Notes under the pieces: model-generated | Seen by the model: only the letters and a program-made list of their open reading frames with translations | Databases searched by the model: none | Told to the model about the DNA's origin: nothing | Source of the DNA: Chryseobacterium gleum | GTDB lineage: Bacteria; Bacteroidota; Bacteroidia; Flavobacteriales; Flavobacteriaceae | Direction of reading: 5' to 3' | NCBI GenBank assembly: GCA_945897915.1 | Contig: CAMDGB010000002.1 | Coordinates: 62,001 to 126,000, forward strand | Length of the DNA: 64,000 nt | Made by a program: the position numbers and the translations under genes | In this document: positions 43,271-52,489 of the stretch, piece after piece | Layout: each line of letters starts with the position of its first letter | Position numbering within the stretch: position 1 is the first letter of the stretch

Positions 43271-44146
43271 TTAATACAAATCGTCCGTTCTTAAATTTAA
43301 GAAACGAGTGGTTGCAAAATACGTACTCAACCACGTAATAATAACGCCAATTAACAATACGCCAAAAGCCACAATACCAATAGAAGCGTAATCTTTTGCA
43401 ATTCCTAAAGTTGGAAATAAACCATCAATATAAAAGGCTAAAAACACCAAACCAATAATAGCTAAAACAGCACCAATTATTCCTAACAAAATACTAGTTT
43501 TAATAAATGGCTTTCTGATAAATGTTTTTGTAGCGCCAACCATTTGCATGGTTTTAATAGTAAATCGATGTGAGTAAACCGACAAACGAATAGAACCATT
43601 AATTAATAACATGGCAACAAAAGTTAAAACGGAACTTATAATTAAAATCCAAAAACTAATTTCAGATACATTTTCGTTTACCAATTCTACTAATTCTTTA
43701 TCGTAAATAATGTCAGAAATATTGCCATTTCTTTTAAAATTATTTTCAATTTTTTTAATTTCTTCTTTGGTTACATAATTACTTTTTAAATGAATATCAA
43801 AAGAATTTTGTAGTGGATTGAATCCTAAAAATTCCATGAAATCCTTACCAACTATGTCTGGGTTGTTTTTAGCAGCTTCTGCTTTTGTAACAAAATCATA
43901 CGATTTAATAAATTTTGAATTTTTCAATTCCGTATCAAAAGCATTTAGAATCGTATCATTCGCTTCGTCTTTAAAATATACACTCATTGGAATGTTTTCT
44001 TTAAAATCGTTCGAAATTTTTTCAGAATTAATTACAAACAATCCTAAAGCTCCTAATAAAAAAAGTACTAAAAAAATACTAAAAACTACTGAAAAATAAG
44101 AAGAAATTAATCTTCTACGTTGATATTGCTCAAATGATTGTGCCAT
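43271..44146 (-). CDS. ftsX: cell division permease FtsX
   Basis: A 291-residue FtsX protein with four transmembrane helices (about residues 18-38, 165-185, 215-240 and 260-280) and a large extracytoplasmic loop after the first helix. The loop has SVYFKDEANDTILN and FLGFNPLQNSFDIH, typical of FtsX. With the FtsE ATPase, which is not in the window, it controls cell-wall hydrolases at division. It is the first gene of the ftsX-DUF3098-uppP-truB-barrel run. Confidence 0.93.
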   Translation of the reverse strand: MAQSFEQYQRRRLISSYFSVVFSIFLVLFLLGALGLFVINSEKISNDFKENIPMSVYFKDEANDTILNAFDTELKNSKFIKSYDFVTKAEAAKNNPDIVGKDFMEFLGFNPLQNSFDIHLKSNYVTKEEIKKIENNFKRNGNISDIIYDKELVELVNENVSEISFWILIISSVLTFVAMLLINGSIRLSVYSHRFTIKTMQMVGATKTFIRKPFIKTSILLGIIGAVLAIIGLVFLAFYIDGLFPTLGIAKDYASIGIVAFGVLLIGVIITWLSTYFATTRFLNLRTDDLY

Positions 44147-44235
44147 AAGTTTACTAATTATGCTGTAAAAATAGTAAAGAAATTTTGTTTACACAGAATA
44201 TAACAACAAAGTTTTAACATTAGTATATAAAAATG

Positions 44236-44243
44236 TAAATTTG
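44236..44243 (+). promoter_or_regulatory. minus-7 box TAAATTTG for leuS
   Basis: Exact TAnnTTTG, 60 bp before the leuS ATG, leaving a leader of about 55 nt. Confidence 0.5.
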
Positions 44244-44303
44244 TGCCTTATTTTTCGGTTAAAAAGATAATGTAAATCAGAAAACAGACTTTAGAAAATA
44301 GAA

Positions 44304-47180
44304 ATGAAATATTTCCACGAAAAAATAGAAGCTAAATGGCAACACTATTGGGCAAAAAACCAAACGTTTAAAGCCCAAGAACCGAATGCCCAAAACCCTT
44401 TACCTAAATACTATGTATTAGACATGTTTCCTTACCCATCGGGAGCAGGTTTGCACGTGGGGCATCCGTTAGGTTACATTGCTTCTGATATTGTGGCGCG
44501 TTATAAAAGACATCAAGGTTTTAATGTATTGCATCCGCAAGGCTACGATTCATTTGGTTTACCGGCTGAACAATATGCGATTCAAACGGGGCAACATCCC
44601 GCTGATACTACTCGCATGAATATTGAAGGTGGAAGCGATAAATCGGGAAATACAATTCAAGGATACAGAAATCAGTTGGACAGAATTGGGTTTTCTTTCG
44701 ATTGGAGCAGAGAAGTTCGTACATCAAACCCAGATTATTACAAACATACACAATGGATTTTTATTCAATTATTTGAATCTTGGTACAATAAAACGACCGA
44801 TAAAGCAGAAAGCATTTGCACATTAATGCAAGAATTTGGAAAAAACGGAAACACGCAATTAAATGCCGTTTGTGATGAAAATATCGTGCCGTTTTCTGCT
44901 TCAGAATGGAATGCTTTTTCATCAGAACAACAACAAAAAATACTCTTACAATATAGATTAACTTATTTAGCGGAAACCGAAGTCAATTGGTGTGCCGCTT
45001 TAGGAACCGTTTTAGCCAATGACGAAATTGTAAACGGCGTTTCAGAACGTGGTGGGCATCAAGTGGTTCGCAAGAAAATGACACAATGGAGTATGCGAAT
45101 TTCAGCTTACGCAGAAAGATTATTAAATGGATTAAACCATATCGATTGGAGTGAATCTATCAAAGAATCGCAACGAAATTGGATTGGGAAATCAGTTGGA
45201 GCTACAGTTAAGTTTCAAGTTTCAGGTTCTAAGTTTCAAGTTGAAGTGTTTACGACTCGACCTGATACGATTTTTGGTGTGACGTTTATGACATTGGCAC
45301 CTGAACACGAATTGGTGTCACAAATTACCACTCCAGAACAAAAAGCTGCAGTTGAAACTTATGTGGAAGCCACAGCAAAACGTTCCGAAAGAGAAAGAAT
45401 GGCAGATGTAAAAACCATTTCAGGTGTATTTTCTGGAGCGTATGCCGAACATCCTTTCACAAAAGAACCGATTCCAGTTTGGATTGGCGATTACGTTTTA
45501 GCAGGTTATGGAACGGGTGCTGTTATGGCCGTTCCTTGTGGTGATGAACGTGATTATGCTTTCGCGAATTTCTTCAAAGGAACGCACGGAATGCCAGAAA
45601 TACAAAATATTTTCAACCAAGATATCTCAGAAGCCGCTTACGGAGAAAAAGGTGGATTCGAATTGGTAAATTCTGATTTCTTAAACGGATTAGATTACAA
45701 AAATGGAACAAAAAAAGCAATCGAAGCTTTAGAAAAAACAGGTGCAGGAAATGCCAAAGTAAATTATCGTTTACGTGATGCCGTTTTCTCTCGCCAACGT
45801 TATTGGGGCGAACCTTTCCCAGTTTATTATGTGAATGGATTGCCACAAATGATTGACAAAAAACACTTGCCAATTGTATTACCAGAAGTAGAAAAGTATT
45901 TACCTACCGAAGACGGGCAACCACCTTTAGGAAACGCAACGGTTTGGGCTTGGGACGTTGAAAAGTCGGAAGTTGTGAGTTGTGAGTTGATAGACAATGT
46001 CAATGTGTATCCTTTGGAATTGAACACTATGCCAGGTTGGGCAGGTTCTTCTTGGTATTGGATGCGATACATGGATGCACAGAACACAGAAGAGTTTGCA
46101 GACGCAGATGCACTTAAATATTGGGAAAGCGTCGATTTATACATTGGAGGAAGCGAGCACGCTACGGGACATTTATTATACTCGCGTTTTTGGAATAAAT
46201 TTTTAAAAGATAGAGGTTATGCACCTACTGAAGAACCATTCAAAAAACTGATCAATCAGGGAATGATTTTGGGGATGAGTGCTTTTGTGTATAGAAGTGA
46301 AGACTCTAAAACCTTTTTTTCAAAAGGATTAATTCAAGGTAAAAATGTAAATCCCATTCACGTCGATTTATCTTGTATCAATGATATTACGAACGAATTA
46401 AATATAGAAAAATTCAAAGCACATCCGTTATATAATGATTATGCAGATGCCGAATTCATTTTAGAAGACGGCAAATACATCGTAGGTCGAGAAGTAGAAA
46501 AAATGTCGAAATCAAAGTATAATGTGGTTTCACCAGATGATATTTGTGAAGAATACGGTGCCGATACGCTGCGTTTATACGAAATGTTTCTTGGGCCTTT
46601 AGAGCAATCTAAACCTTGGAATACAGCAGGAATTACTGGTGTTTCTGGTTTCTTAAAAAAATTATGGCGTTTGTATTTTGATGATAATGGTTCGGTTATA
46701 ATAAACGACGAACCTACGGCAGAAATGTACAAATCGTTACATAAAACCATTAAAAAAGTAACGGAAGACATTGAGAATTTCTCCTTCAACACATCAGTTT
46801 CTCAATTTATGATTTGCGTGAACGAATTACAACAATTAAAATGTAATCATAGAGCTGTTTTAGAACCTTTAGCGCTTTTAGTTTCGCCTTACGCGCCTCA
46901 TATTGCTGAAGAATTATGGAGTGCTTTAGGTCACGAAGGTTCGATTGCAACAGTTGCTTTTCCAAAATTTGAAGAAAAATATTTAGTAGAATCTGAAAAA
47001 GAATATCCAGTTTCATTCAATGGAAAAATGCGATTTACGATTAAATTACCATTAGATTTAACAGCCGCTCAAATTGAAGAAATCGTAATGGCAGATTTAA
47101 GAACTCAAGCACAATTAAAAGGAAGAACGCCTAATAAAGTGATTATTGTTCCAGGGAAGATAATTAATTTGGTTGGGTAG
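44304..47180 (+). CDS. leuS: leucyl-tRNA synthetase
   Basis: A 958-residue class I synthetase. The HIGH motif reads PYPSGAGLHVGHPLGY (about residues 47-62) and the KMSKS motif KMSKSKYN (about 734-741). The editing (CP1) domain contains FTTRPDTIFG and the conserved GTGAVMAVPCGDERDYAFA. Two in-frame low-complexity segments are notable: residues 303-313 (KFQV-SGS-KFQV) are encoded by two copies of the intergenic repeat AAGTTTCAAGTT, and residues 557-562 by a GTTGTGA tandem. The first lies just before the editing domain. No frameshift is seen, so the gene should be functional. Confidence 0.97.
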   Translation: MKYFHEKIEAKWQHYWAKNQTFKAQEPNAQNPLPKYYVLDMFPYPSGAGLHVGHPLGYIASDIVARYKRHQGFNVLHPQGYDSFGLPAEQYAIQTGQHPADTTRMNIEGGSDKSGNTIQGYRNQLDRIGFSFDWSREVRTSNPDYYKHTQWIFIQLFESWYNKTTDKAESICTLMQEFGKNGNTQLNAVCDENIVPFSASEWNAFSSEQQQKILLQYRLTYLAETEVNWCAALGTVLANDEIVNGVSERGGHQVVRKKMTQWSMRISAYAERLLNGLNHIDWSESIKESQRNWIGKSVGATVKFQVSGSKFQVEVFTTRPDTIFGVTFMTLAPEHELVSQITTPEQKAAVETYVEATAKRSERERMADVKTISGVFSGAYAEHPFTKEPIPVWIGDYVLAGYGTGAVMAVPCGDERDYAFANFFKGTHGMPEIQNIFNQDISEAAYGEKGGFELVNSDFLNGLDYKNGTKKAIEALEKTGAGNAKVNYRLRDAVFSRQRYWGEPFPVYYVNGLPQMIDKKHLPIVLPEVEKYLPTEDGQPPLGNATVWAWDVEKSEVVSCELIDNVNVYPLELNTMPGWAGSSWYWMRYMDAQNTEEFADADALKYWESVDLYIGGSEHATGHLLYSRFWNKFLKDRGYAPTEEPFKKLINQGMILGMSAFVYRSEDSKTFFSKGLIQGKNVNPIHVDLSCINDITNELNIEKFKAHPLYNDYADAEFILEDGKYIVGREVEKMSKSKYNVVSPDDICEEYGADTLRLYEMFLGPLEQSKPWNTAGITGVSGFLKKLWRLYFDDNGSVIINDEPTAEMYKSLHKTIKKVTEDIENFSFNTSVSQFMICVNELQQLKCNHRAVLEPLALLVSPYAPHIAEELWSALGHEGSIATVAFPKFEEKYLVESEKEYPVSFNGKMRFTIKLPLDLTAAQIEEIVMADLRTQAQLKGRTPNKVIIVPGKIINLVG
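45210..45242 (+). repeat. two direct AAGTTTCAAGTT repeats inside leuS
   Basis: Identical 12-mers lie at 45210-45221 and 45231-45242, 21 nt apart (seven codons), so the frame is kept. They match the intergenic repeat at 35982-35993. Confidence 0.85.
45972..45988 (+). repeat. GTTGTGA tandem inside leuS
   Basis: Two complete copies of GTTGTGA plus GTT, translated as VVSCEL. The copy number is low, so chance is possible. Confidence 0.5.
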
Positions 47181-47192
47181 GTTTTGTGCTTT

Positions 47193-47223
47193 TTAAAACA
47201 ATGTCAGATTGACATTGTTTTAA
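47193..47223 (+). terminator. hairpin after leuS
   Basis: TTAAAACAATGTCA and TGACATTGTTTTAA form a 14-bp perfect stem with loop GAT. It starts 13 bp after leuS, and a short T-run lies within the stem. Confidence 0.7.
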
Positions 47224-47279
47224 TTTGGCTCAAAATTTGATATATTTTAAGTAACTTTAAATTTTTAAAATTAAAAACT

Positions 47280-47981
47280 ATGTTTGATTTACCTTACATG
47301 ATTATTATTGGAGTAATCGCACTTTTTAGTTGGTTAGTGAGCTCTCGTTTAAAAAGCAAATTTGCACATTATTCAAAACTTACCTTAAGAAACGGCATGT
47401 CTGGTGCTGAAATTGCAGAAAAAATGCTTGCTGATCACGGAATTAGTGATGTAAAAGTCATTTCTACACCTGGAAGATTAACAGACCATTACAATCCAAC
47501 AGATAAAACAGTGAATTTATCAGAAGCCGTATATAATCAGCGAAATGCAGCTGCAGCAGCTGTAGCCGCTCATGAAGTTGGGCATGCTGTACAACACGCA
47601 CAAGCCTACGAATGGCTAACGATGCGTTCTAAAATGGTACCAATGGTTAATGTGTCGTCAAGTATGTCGCAATGGTTAATTATGGGTGGAATTATTTTAG
47701 GATTCGCTTCAAAATCTGGCATTGGATTTTATGTGGCTGTTGCTGGTTTGGCTTTAATGGCTGTAGCAACGGCATTTAGTTTTATTACTTTACCTGTTGA
47801 ATATGATGCAAGTAACCGTGCTTTAGCTTGGTTGAAAAACAAAAACATGTTAGGTCAAGAAGAATATGCTGGCGCTGAAGATTCTTTAAAATGGGCTGCC
47901 AGAACGTATTTAGTTGCCGCATTAGGTGCGTTAGCTTCTTTATTATATTGGGCTTATAGAATATTAGGATCTAGAGATTAA
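47280..47981 (+). CDS. membrane zinc metallopeptidase (YugP-like)
   Basis: A 233-residue inner-membrane metallopeptidase. The zinc-binding site is AAHEVGHAVQHAQAYEWL (HExxH around residues 97-101), and a downstream YDASNRALAWL supplies the likely third-ligand region. Transmembrane helices lie near residues 5-20, 120-160 and 210-228. It resembles the DUF2391/YugP family with unknown physiological substrate. It is monocistronic, ending at a bidirectional terminator. Confidence 0.9.
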   Translation: MFDLPYMIIIGVIALFSWLVSSRLKSKFAHYSKLTLRNGMSGAEIAEKMLADHGISDVKVISTPGRLTDHYNPTDKTVNLSEAVYNQRNAAAAAVAAHEVGHAVQHAQAYEWLTMRSKMVPMVNVSSSMSQWLIMGGIILGFASKSGIGFYVAVAGLALMAVATAFSFITLPVEYDASNRALAWLKNKNMLGQEEYAGAEDSLKWAARTYLVAALGALASLLYWAYRILGSRD

Positions 47982-48002
47982 TTCTTTAAAACCTAAAATA
48001 GT

Positions 48003-48043
48003 AAATCCAAATTTCGAAACAATTTCGGAATTTGGATTTTTTT
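48003..48043. terminator. bidirectional terminator between the metallopeptidase and saccharopine dehydrogenase
   Basis: A 17-bp stem with one G-T pair: AAATCCAAATTTCGAAA (48003-48019) and TTTCGGAATTTGGATTT (48023-48039), loop CAA, then T's. Confidence 0.9.
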
Positions 48044-48045
48044 AT

Positions 48046-49407
48046 TTAATTATAATAATCGTATCCCAAATACGGCACATCAAATTCTTTAAAAACTACG
48101 CCATACTTTTCTAATTCTTCTAAAATTGGCAGATATACTTCTTTAGAAATAGGCAATTGCACACCTGTAGTTTGTATCTCGCTATTTAATATTTTCAAAG
48201 TGGCAATGGCTACTGGTAATCCCACAGTTTTTGCCATCGCTGTATATGTTTGATCGTCTCCTAAACAAACCATTGTGGAATCAATTTGTTTTTGTTCGCC
48301 ATTTATTTCATAACCAATTTTATGATACATCACAATCATGTCTTTATCTTCAGGTTGTAATGTCCATTTGTATGACAATATTTTTTCTAACATTTGAGCA
48401 GGCGTGGCATTTTTTAAACCCGTAACTACCGATTTATTAAATAAATCTAACTCTAAAAGTTTGTCCCAAATTACATCGTCTTGATCTATTTTTAATTGAT
48501 GTCTGAATTTAATTTCTACAGAGTCTGTTGGGTGATAAGGCAAAAATAAATTCACAAAATCTCGATTACTCATGTGTTCAGAATCATCAATAATATAGGT
48601 GTCGTCTGTCATGCCTAATTGCACAAAAACATCCCAAGCTTTTGAAAAACCAACTCTTCTGATGGTTCCACGATAACATGTGTCTACATTTTGTAATCCA
48701 TAAACTTCTCTATATTTTAAGGAATCTCTGTTAGCGTAGGCTTCAAATCGTCCAAAACCTTCTACTTCTAAAAATTCTGTTCTTCTAAATAATTTATGAT
48801 AAGGAATATATTTATAAGTACCTTCTTGTATAAATTTTGCCGCGCCGCCTTGCCCAGCTAAAACAACATTTCTTGGGTTCCATGTAAATTTATAATTCCA
48901 TAAATTGGTATCGCTTTCAGGTGCTACTAATCCGCCACAAAAAGATTCAAAAAGTATTATTTTTCCGCCTTTACTTTTAATTTCGTCCATAATTTTCATG
49001 GCACTCATGTGGTCTATTCCTGGATCTAAACCAATTTCATTCATCAATACAATTTGGCTTTCTTTAGCTTGAAAATCTAAACTTTTCATTTCTTCACTAA
49101 TGTATGATGCTGTAATCATGTTTTTTTTATACAGAATACAATCTTTAGCAACTTCTATGTGAAGATGAGCCGGTAGCATTGAAATAACAATATCCGCTTG
49201 TTGAATTTCTTGTTTACGCTGAAATTCATTGCAAACATCAAAAAAAATGGCCCGCGCATTTTTATGATTTTCAGTTTTCTTATTGGCTAATTCTTCGGAT
49301 AAATCAGCAATTGTAAGTAACAATTTTTCGGCGTCTGATTTATCTAATAAATATTTTATAAGTGAAGAGGCAGATCGACCTGCTCCTATAATTAATATCT
49401 TTCTCAT
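48046..49407 (-). CDS. saccharopine dehydrogenase family protein
   Basis: A 453-residue Lys9-type saccharopine dehydrogenase/reductase. The N-terminal Rossmann site is ILIIGAGRSASSLIKYLL. The substrate region includes NEIGLDPGIDHMSAMKIMDE and FESFCGGLVAPESDTNLW, characteristic of the C-terminal domain of the family. In lysine breakdown it converts saccharopine to glutamate and aminoadipic semialdehyde, the substrate of the ALDH7 enzyme at 8242. The lysine-ketoglutarate reductase partner is not in the window. It is monocistronic. Confidence 0.9.
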   Translation of the reverse strand: MRKILIIGAGRSASSLIKYLLDKSDAEKLLLTIADLSEELANKKTENHKNARAIFFDVCNEFQRKQEIQQADIVISMLPAHLHIEVAKDCILYKKNMITASYISEEMKSLDFQAKESQIVLMNEIGLDPGIDHMSAMKIMDEIKSKGGKIILFESFCGGLVAPESDTNLWNYKFTWNPRNVVLAGQGGAAKFIQEGTYKYIPYHKLFRRTEFLEVEGFGRFEAYANRDSLKYREVYGLQNVDTCYRGTIRRVGFSKAWDVFVQLGMTDDTYIIDDSEHMSNRDFVNLFLPYHPTDSVEIKFRHQLKIDQDDVIWDKLLELDLFNKSVVTGLKNATPAQMLEKILSYKWTLQPEDKDMIVMYHKIGYEINGEQKQIDSTMVCLGDDQTYTAMAKTVGLPVAIATLKILNSEIQTTGVQLPISKEVYLPILEELEKYGVVFKEFDVPYLGYDYYN

Positions 49408-49458
49408 TTTACTATAATATCACACGAAGGTAATGAAATGTTATATTTCTAAAAAATA

Positions 49459-49487
49459 AAAACAAGCATTTATAAAAAACTTGTTTT
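49459..49487. repeat. short inverted repeat AAAACAAG/CTTGTTTT
   Basis: An 8-bp stem with a 13-nt loop in the divergent gap between saccharopine dehydrogenase and the DUF423 gene, just before its minus-7 box. It could be an operator for either gene or chance in AT-rich DNA. Confidence 0.35.
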
Positions 49488-49496
49488 GAGGTTTAT

Positions 49497-49504
49497 TATA
49501 TTTG
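49497..49504 (+). promoter_or_regulatory. minus-7 box TATATTTG for the DUF423 gene
   Basis: Exact TAnnTTTG, 21 bp before the ATG of the DUF423 gene. Confidence 0.55.
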
Positions 49505-49525
49505 TGAAGAGATAAAACAAAATCC

Positions 49526-49909
49526 ATGGAAAAGAAAATACTACTTGCAGCATGTGCTTTGGGCTTTTTAGCAATTATATTTGGAGCTTTTGGCGCTCAT
49601 GCCCTAAAAAAAACACTAACTATTGAACAATTAAATTCTTTTGAAACTGGTGTCAAATATCAAATGTATCACGCCTTATTTTTATTGTTCATTGGCGCGA
49701 CGCAAATTATTACATTAAAGGAAAAAACAATAGTGTTTTATTTGACTTTAATGGGTGTGTTCTTATTTTCAGGGTCCATTTATATATTAACAACTAATAG
49801 CTTAACTGGAATTAAATCAAAACTTATTGGCCCTATAACCCCAATAGGAGGGCTACTTCTTATCCTATCTTGGGGATATTTATTTTACGCTATTTTAACG
49901 AAAAAATAA
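49526..49909 (+). CDS. DUF423 membrane protein
   Basis: A 127-residue inner-membrane protein with four predicted spans. The DUF423 hallmark IFGAFGAHALKKTL lies at residues 19-32, followed by FETGVKYQMYHALFLLFIG and the C-terminal PITPIGGLLLILSWGYL. No function is known for the family. It may be co-transcribed with pckA or end before it; pckA has its own minus-7 box 33 bp downstream. Confidence 0.92.
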   Translation: MEKKILLAACALGFLAIIFGAFGAHALKKTLTIEQLNSFETGVKYQMYHALFLLFIGATQIITLKEKTIVFYLTLMGVFLFSGSIYILTTNSLTGIKSKLIGPITPIGGLLLILSWGYLFYAILTKK

Positions 49910-49939
49910 CAGAAAACGCGTAATTGTCAAATTATTGTT

Positions 49940-49947
49940 TAATTTTG
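49940..49947 (+). promoter_or_regulatory. minus-7 box TAATTTTG for pckA
   Basis: Exact TAnnTTTG, 34 bp before the pckA ATG. Confidence 0.55.
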
Positions 49948-49981
49948 CACTTCAAACAAAAGCAACATAACTAATAATTTT

Positions 49982-51607
49982 ATGGATACCTACGCTCAAT
50001 TTACGAAATCGATTTCGTTAGAAAAATATGGAATCAAAAATGTTACAGAAATCGTATATAACCCCTCATACGATTTACTTTATAACGAAGAATTAAACAC
50101 CAACCTAAAAGGTTATGAAAAAGGTCAATTAACAGAACTTGGTGCTGTTAATGTGATGACAGGTGAATTTACAGGCCGTTCCCCAAAAGACAAATATATC
50201 GTAAAAGACAGCACGACAGAAAATACCATTTGGTGGAATTCTGAAAAAGCCGTTAACGACAACAAGCCCATTTCAACAGCAACTTGGAATGCATTAAAAG
50301 AAACTACAGCTTCCCAATTATCTGGAAAAAGACTTTTTGTAATAGATGCATTTTGTGGTGCCAACGAAAATACACGATTAAAAGTTAGATTTATAATGGA
50401 AGTGGCTTGGCAAGCACATTTTGTAACAAATATGTTTATCAGACCAACTAATGAAGAGTTAGCAAACTTTGGCGAACCAGTTTTTGTGGTGATGAACGGC
50501 TCTAAAACATCATTTAAAGATTATGCCGCACACGGATTAAATTCGGAAGTGTACGTTGCCTTTAATTTAACAGAAAAAATTCAGTTAATTGGTGGTACTT
50601 GGTACGGTGGCGAAATGAAAAAAGGCCTTTTTGCTTTAATGAATTATTACTTACCCTTACAAGGAATTTCATCGATGCATTGCTCTGCAAATAAAGGAAA
50701 AGATGGCGATGTTGCCGTTTTCTTCGGACTTTCTGGAACAGGAAAAACAACTTTATCAACAGATCCAAAACGCGAATTAATCGGCGATGACGAACATGGA
50801 TGGGACAATGATGGTGTGTTTAACTTCGAAGGTGGTTGCTATGCAAAAACAATCGATTTAAGTGCCGCAAACGAACCTGATATTTTTAAAGCAATAAAAA
50901 AAGATGCGTTGTTAGAAAATGTTACCGTTGATGCCAATGGTAAAATTGATTTCAAAGATGGATCTGTAACGCAGAATACTCGTGTTTCTTACCCTATTTA
51001 TCATATTGACAATATTGTAAAACCTATTTCTAAGGCGGGACATGCTACTAAGGTTATCTTTCTAACCGCAGACGCTTTTGGAGTGATGCCGCCTGTTTCA
51101 AAATTAACTCCTGAGCAAACTAAATATTATTTTTTATCCGGATTTACAGCAAAATTAGCAGGTACTGAAAGAGGTGTTACACAACCAGAGCCAACGTTTT
51201 CGGCATGTTTTGGAAAAGCTTTTTTAACTTTACATCCAACAAAATATGGGGAAGAGTTAGTAAAAAAATTGGAAGAACACCAAGCTACTGCCTATATGGT
51301 AAATACAGGCTGGAATGGTACTGGAAAGCGGATTTCAATTAAAGATACTCGTGCTATAATTGATGCAATTTTAGACGGTTCAATTGAAAAAGCAGCTACT
51401 ACAATTGTGCCCGTTTTTAATTTTGAAGTGCCTACTTCATTACACGATGTTGATGATACTATTTTGGATCCAAGAAATACCTATGCGAATCCTGCAGAAT
51501 GGGATACAAAAGCAGCAGATTTAGCTTCTCGTTTTATTAAGAATTTTGTCCAATATACAGATAATAAAGAAGGCGCTGTTTTAGTAGAAGCGGGTCCAAA
51601 ATTATAA
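49982..51607 (+). CDS. pckA: ATP-dependent phosphoenolpyruvate carboxykinase
   Basis: A 541-residue gluconeogenic enzyme (oxaloacetate + ATP to PEP + CO2 + ADP). The P-loop reads [18 protein letters not shown], followed by the metal-binding [18 protein letters not shown] and the substrate-binding [10 protein letters not shown]. The length is normal for the ATP type. It is followed by two tandem hairpins, so transcription stops there. Confidence 0.97.
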   Translation: MDTYAQFTKSISLEKYGIKNVTEIVYNPSYDLLYNEELNTNLKGYEKGQLTELGAVNVMTGEFTGRSPKDKYIVKDSTTENTIWWNSEKAVNDNKPISTATWNALKETTASQLSGKRLFVIDAFCGANENTRLKVRFIMEVAWQAHFVTNMFIRPTNEELANFGEPVFVVMNGSKTSFKDYAAHGLNSEVYVAFNLTEKIQLIGGTWYGGEMKKGLFALMNYYLPLQGISSMHCSANKGKDGDVAVFFGLSGTGKTTLSTDPKRELIGDDEHGWDNDGVFNFEGGCYAKTIDLSAANEPDIFKAIKKDALLENVTVDANGKIDFKDGSVTQNTRVSYPIYHIDNIVKPISKAGHATKVIFLTADAFGVMPPVSKLTPEQTKYYFLSGFTAKLAGTERGVTQPEPTFSACFGKAFLTLHPTKYGEELVKKLEEHQATAYMVNTGWNGTGKRISIKDTRAIIDAILDGSIEKAATTIVPVFNFEVPTSLHDVDDTILDPRNTYANPAEWDTKAADLASRFIKNFVQYTDNKEGAVLVEAGPKL

Positions 51608-51633
51608 AACCTAACAAATTAAAACTTGCTTAT

Positions 51634-51664
51634 AAAACGTCTTGAATATCAAGACGTTTTTTTT
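51634..51664 (+). terminator. first terminator after pckA
   Basis: AAAACGTCTTGA and TCAAGACGTTTT form a 12-bp perfect stem with a 3-nt loop, then T's. Confidence 0.9.
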
Positions 51665-51668
51665 GCAC

Positions 51669-51700
51669 AAAAAAAGCGTTCCTATCTGAACGCTTTTTTT
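51669..51700. terminator. second, bidirectional terminator between pckA and hemD
   Basis: AAAAAAAGCGTTC and GAACGCTTTTTTT form a 13-bp perfect stem with A- and T-runs. It can end the hemD transcript on the minus strand. Confidence 0.9.
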
Positions 51701-51717
51701 AATTTATATATAAAAAA

Positions 51718-52476
51718 TTATTTTCCTTTATTTGCTTCTGCCACATATTTTTCCAAAGCACCTGTCATGGATGGTGTTCCTGGAGCTGGTGCTAAAATAT
51801 CTACCCGTAATCCATGATCTAAAGCTTCTTTCTGAGTGGTTGGCCCAAATACAGCAATTCTAGTATTATTTTGCTCAAAATTTGGAAAATTCATAAACAA
51901 CGATTTTATTCCTGTTGGACTAAAGAAGGCCAACACATCATAATAAACGTCTTTTAAATCAGATAAGTCACTCATTACTGTTTTATAGAAAATCCCTTGT
52001 TTCCAATCTACTTTTAAACCATCAAGTGTTTGAGGAACATCATGATTCAATTGATCTGTATTTGGCAATAAAAATTTTTCGTCTTTGTATTTTTTTATAA
52101 GCGGTGCTAAATCAGCAAAATCTTTCTGGCCAACATAAATCTTACGTTTTCTGTATACTACATATTTTTGTAAATAAAACGCAACTGCTTCAGATTGACA
52201 AAAGTATTTTAAATCTTCAGGGATTTTATACCTCATTTCTTCGGCAACTCTAAAAAAATGATCAATAGCATTTTTACTAGTAAATATAATTGCTGTAAAA
52301 TTGTTCAAATCAATTTTTTGCGTTCTTACTTCCTTAGCTGAAACGCCTTCAATATGAATAAAAGGTCTAAAATCAATTTTAACCTTAAATTTATTTTGCA
52401 AATCGTGATATGGAGAATTGTCCACTTTTGGTTCTGGTTGTGAAACCAAAATCGTTTTTACTTTCAAATTTGACAT
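51718..52476 (-). CDS. hemD: uroporphyrinogen-III synthase
   Basis: A 252-residue cytoplasmic enzyme of haem synthesis that closes hydroxymethylbilane with inversion of ring D. It starts at ATG 52476 (MSNLKVKTILVSQPEP); the longer frame opens with TTG nine bases earlier. The family is weakly conserved. Visible features are FTAIIFTSKNAIDHFF, the middle FLLPNTDQ and the later DVLAFFSPTGIKSLF, IAVFGPTTQKEA, as in two-lobed HemD proteins. It lies 13 bp downstream of the DUF4271 gene, a common pairing in Flavobacteriia. Confidence 0.87.
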   Translation of the reverse strand: MSNLKVKTILVSQPEPKVDNSPYHDLQNKFKVKIDFRPFIHIEGVSAKEVRTQKIDLNNFTAIIFTSKNAIDHFFRVAEEMRYKIPEDLKYFCQSEAVAFYLQKYVVYRKRKIYVGQKDFADLAPLIKKYKDEKFLLPNTDQLNHDVPQTLDGLKVDWKQGIFYKTVMSDLSDLKDVYYDVLAFFSPTGIKSLFMNFPNFEQNNTRIAVFGPTTQKEALDHGLRVDILAPAPGTPSMTGALEKYVAEANKGK

Positions 52477-52489
52477 ATCTAACAAATTC

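Noticed and set aside
44147-44303. T-box or other riboswitch before leuS
   Set aside because: The leader after the minus-7 box is only about 55 nt, has no T-box sequence or antiterminator, and T-boxes are not typical of this phylum.
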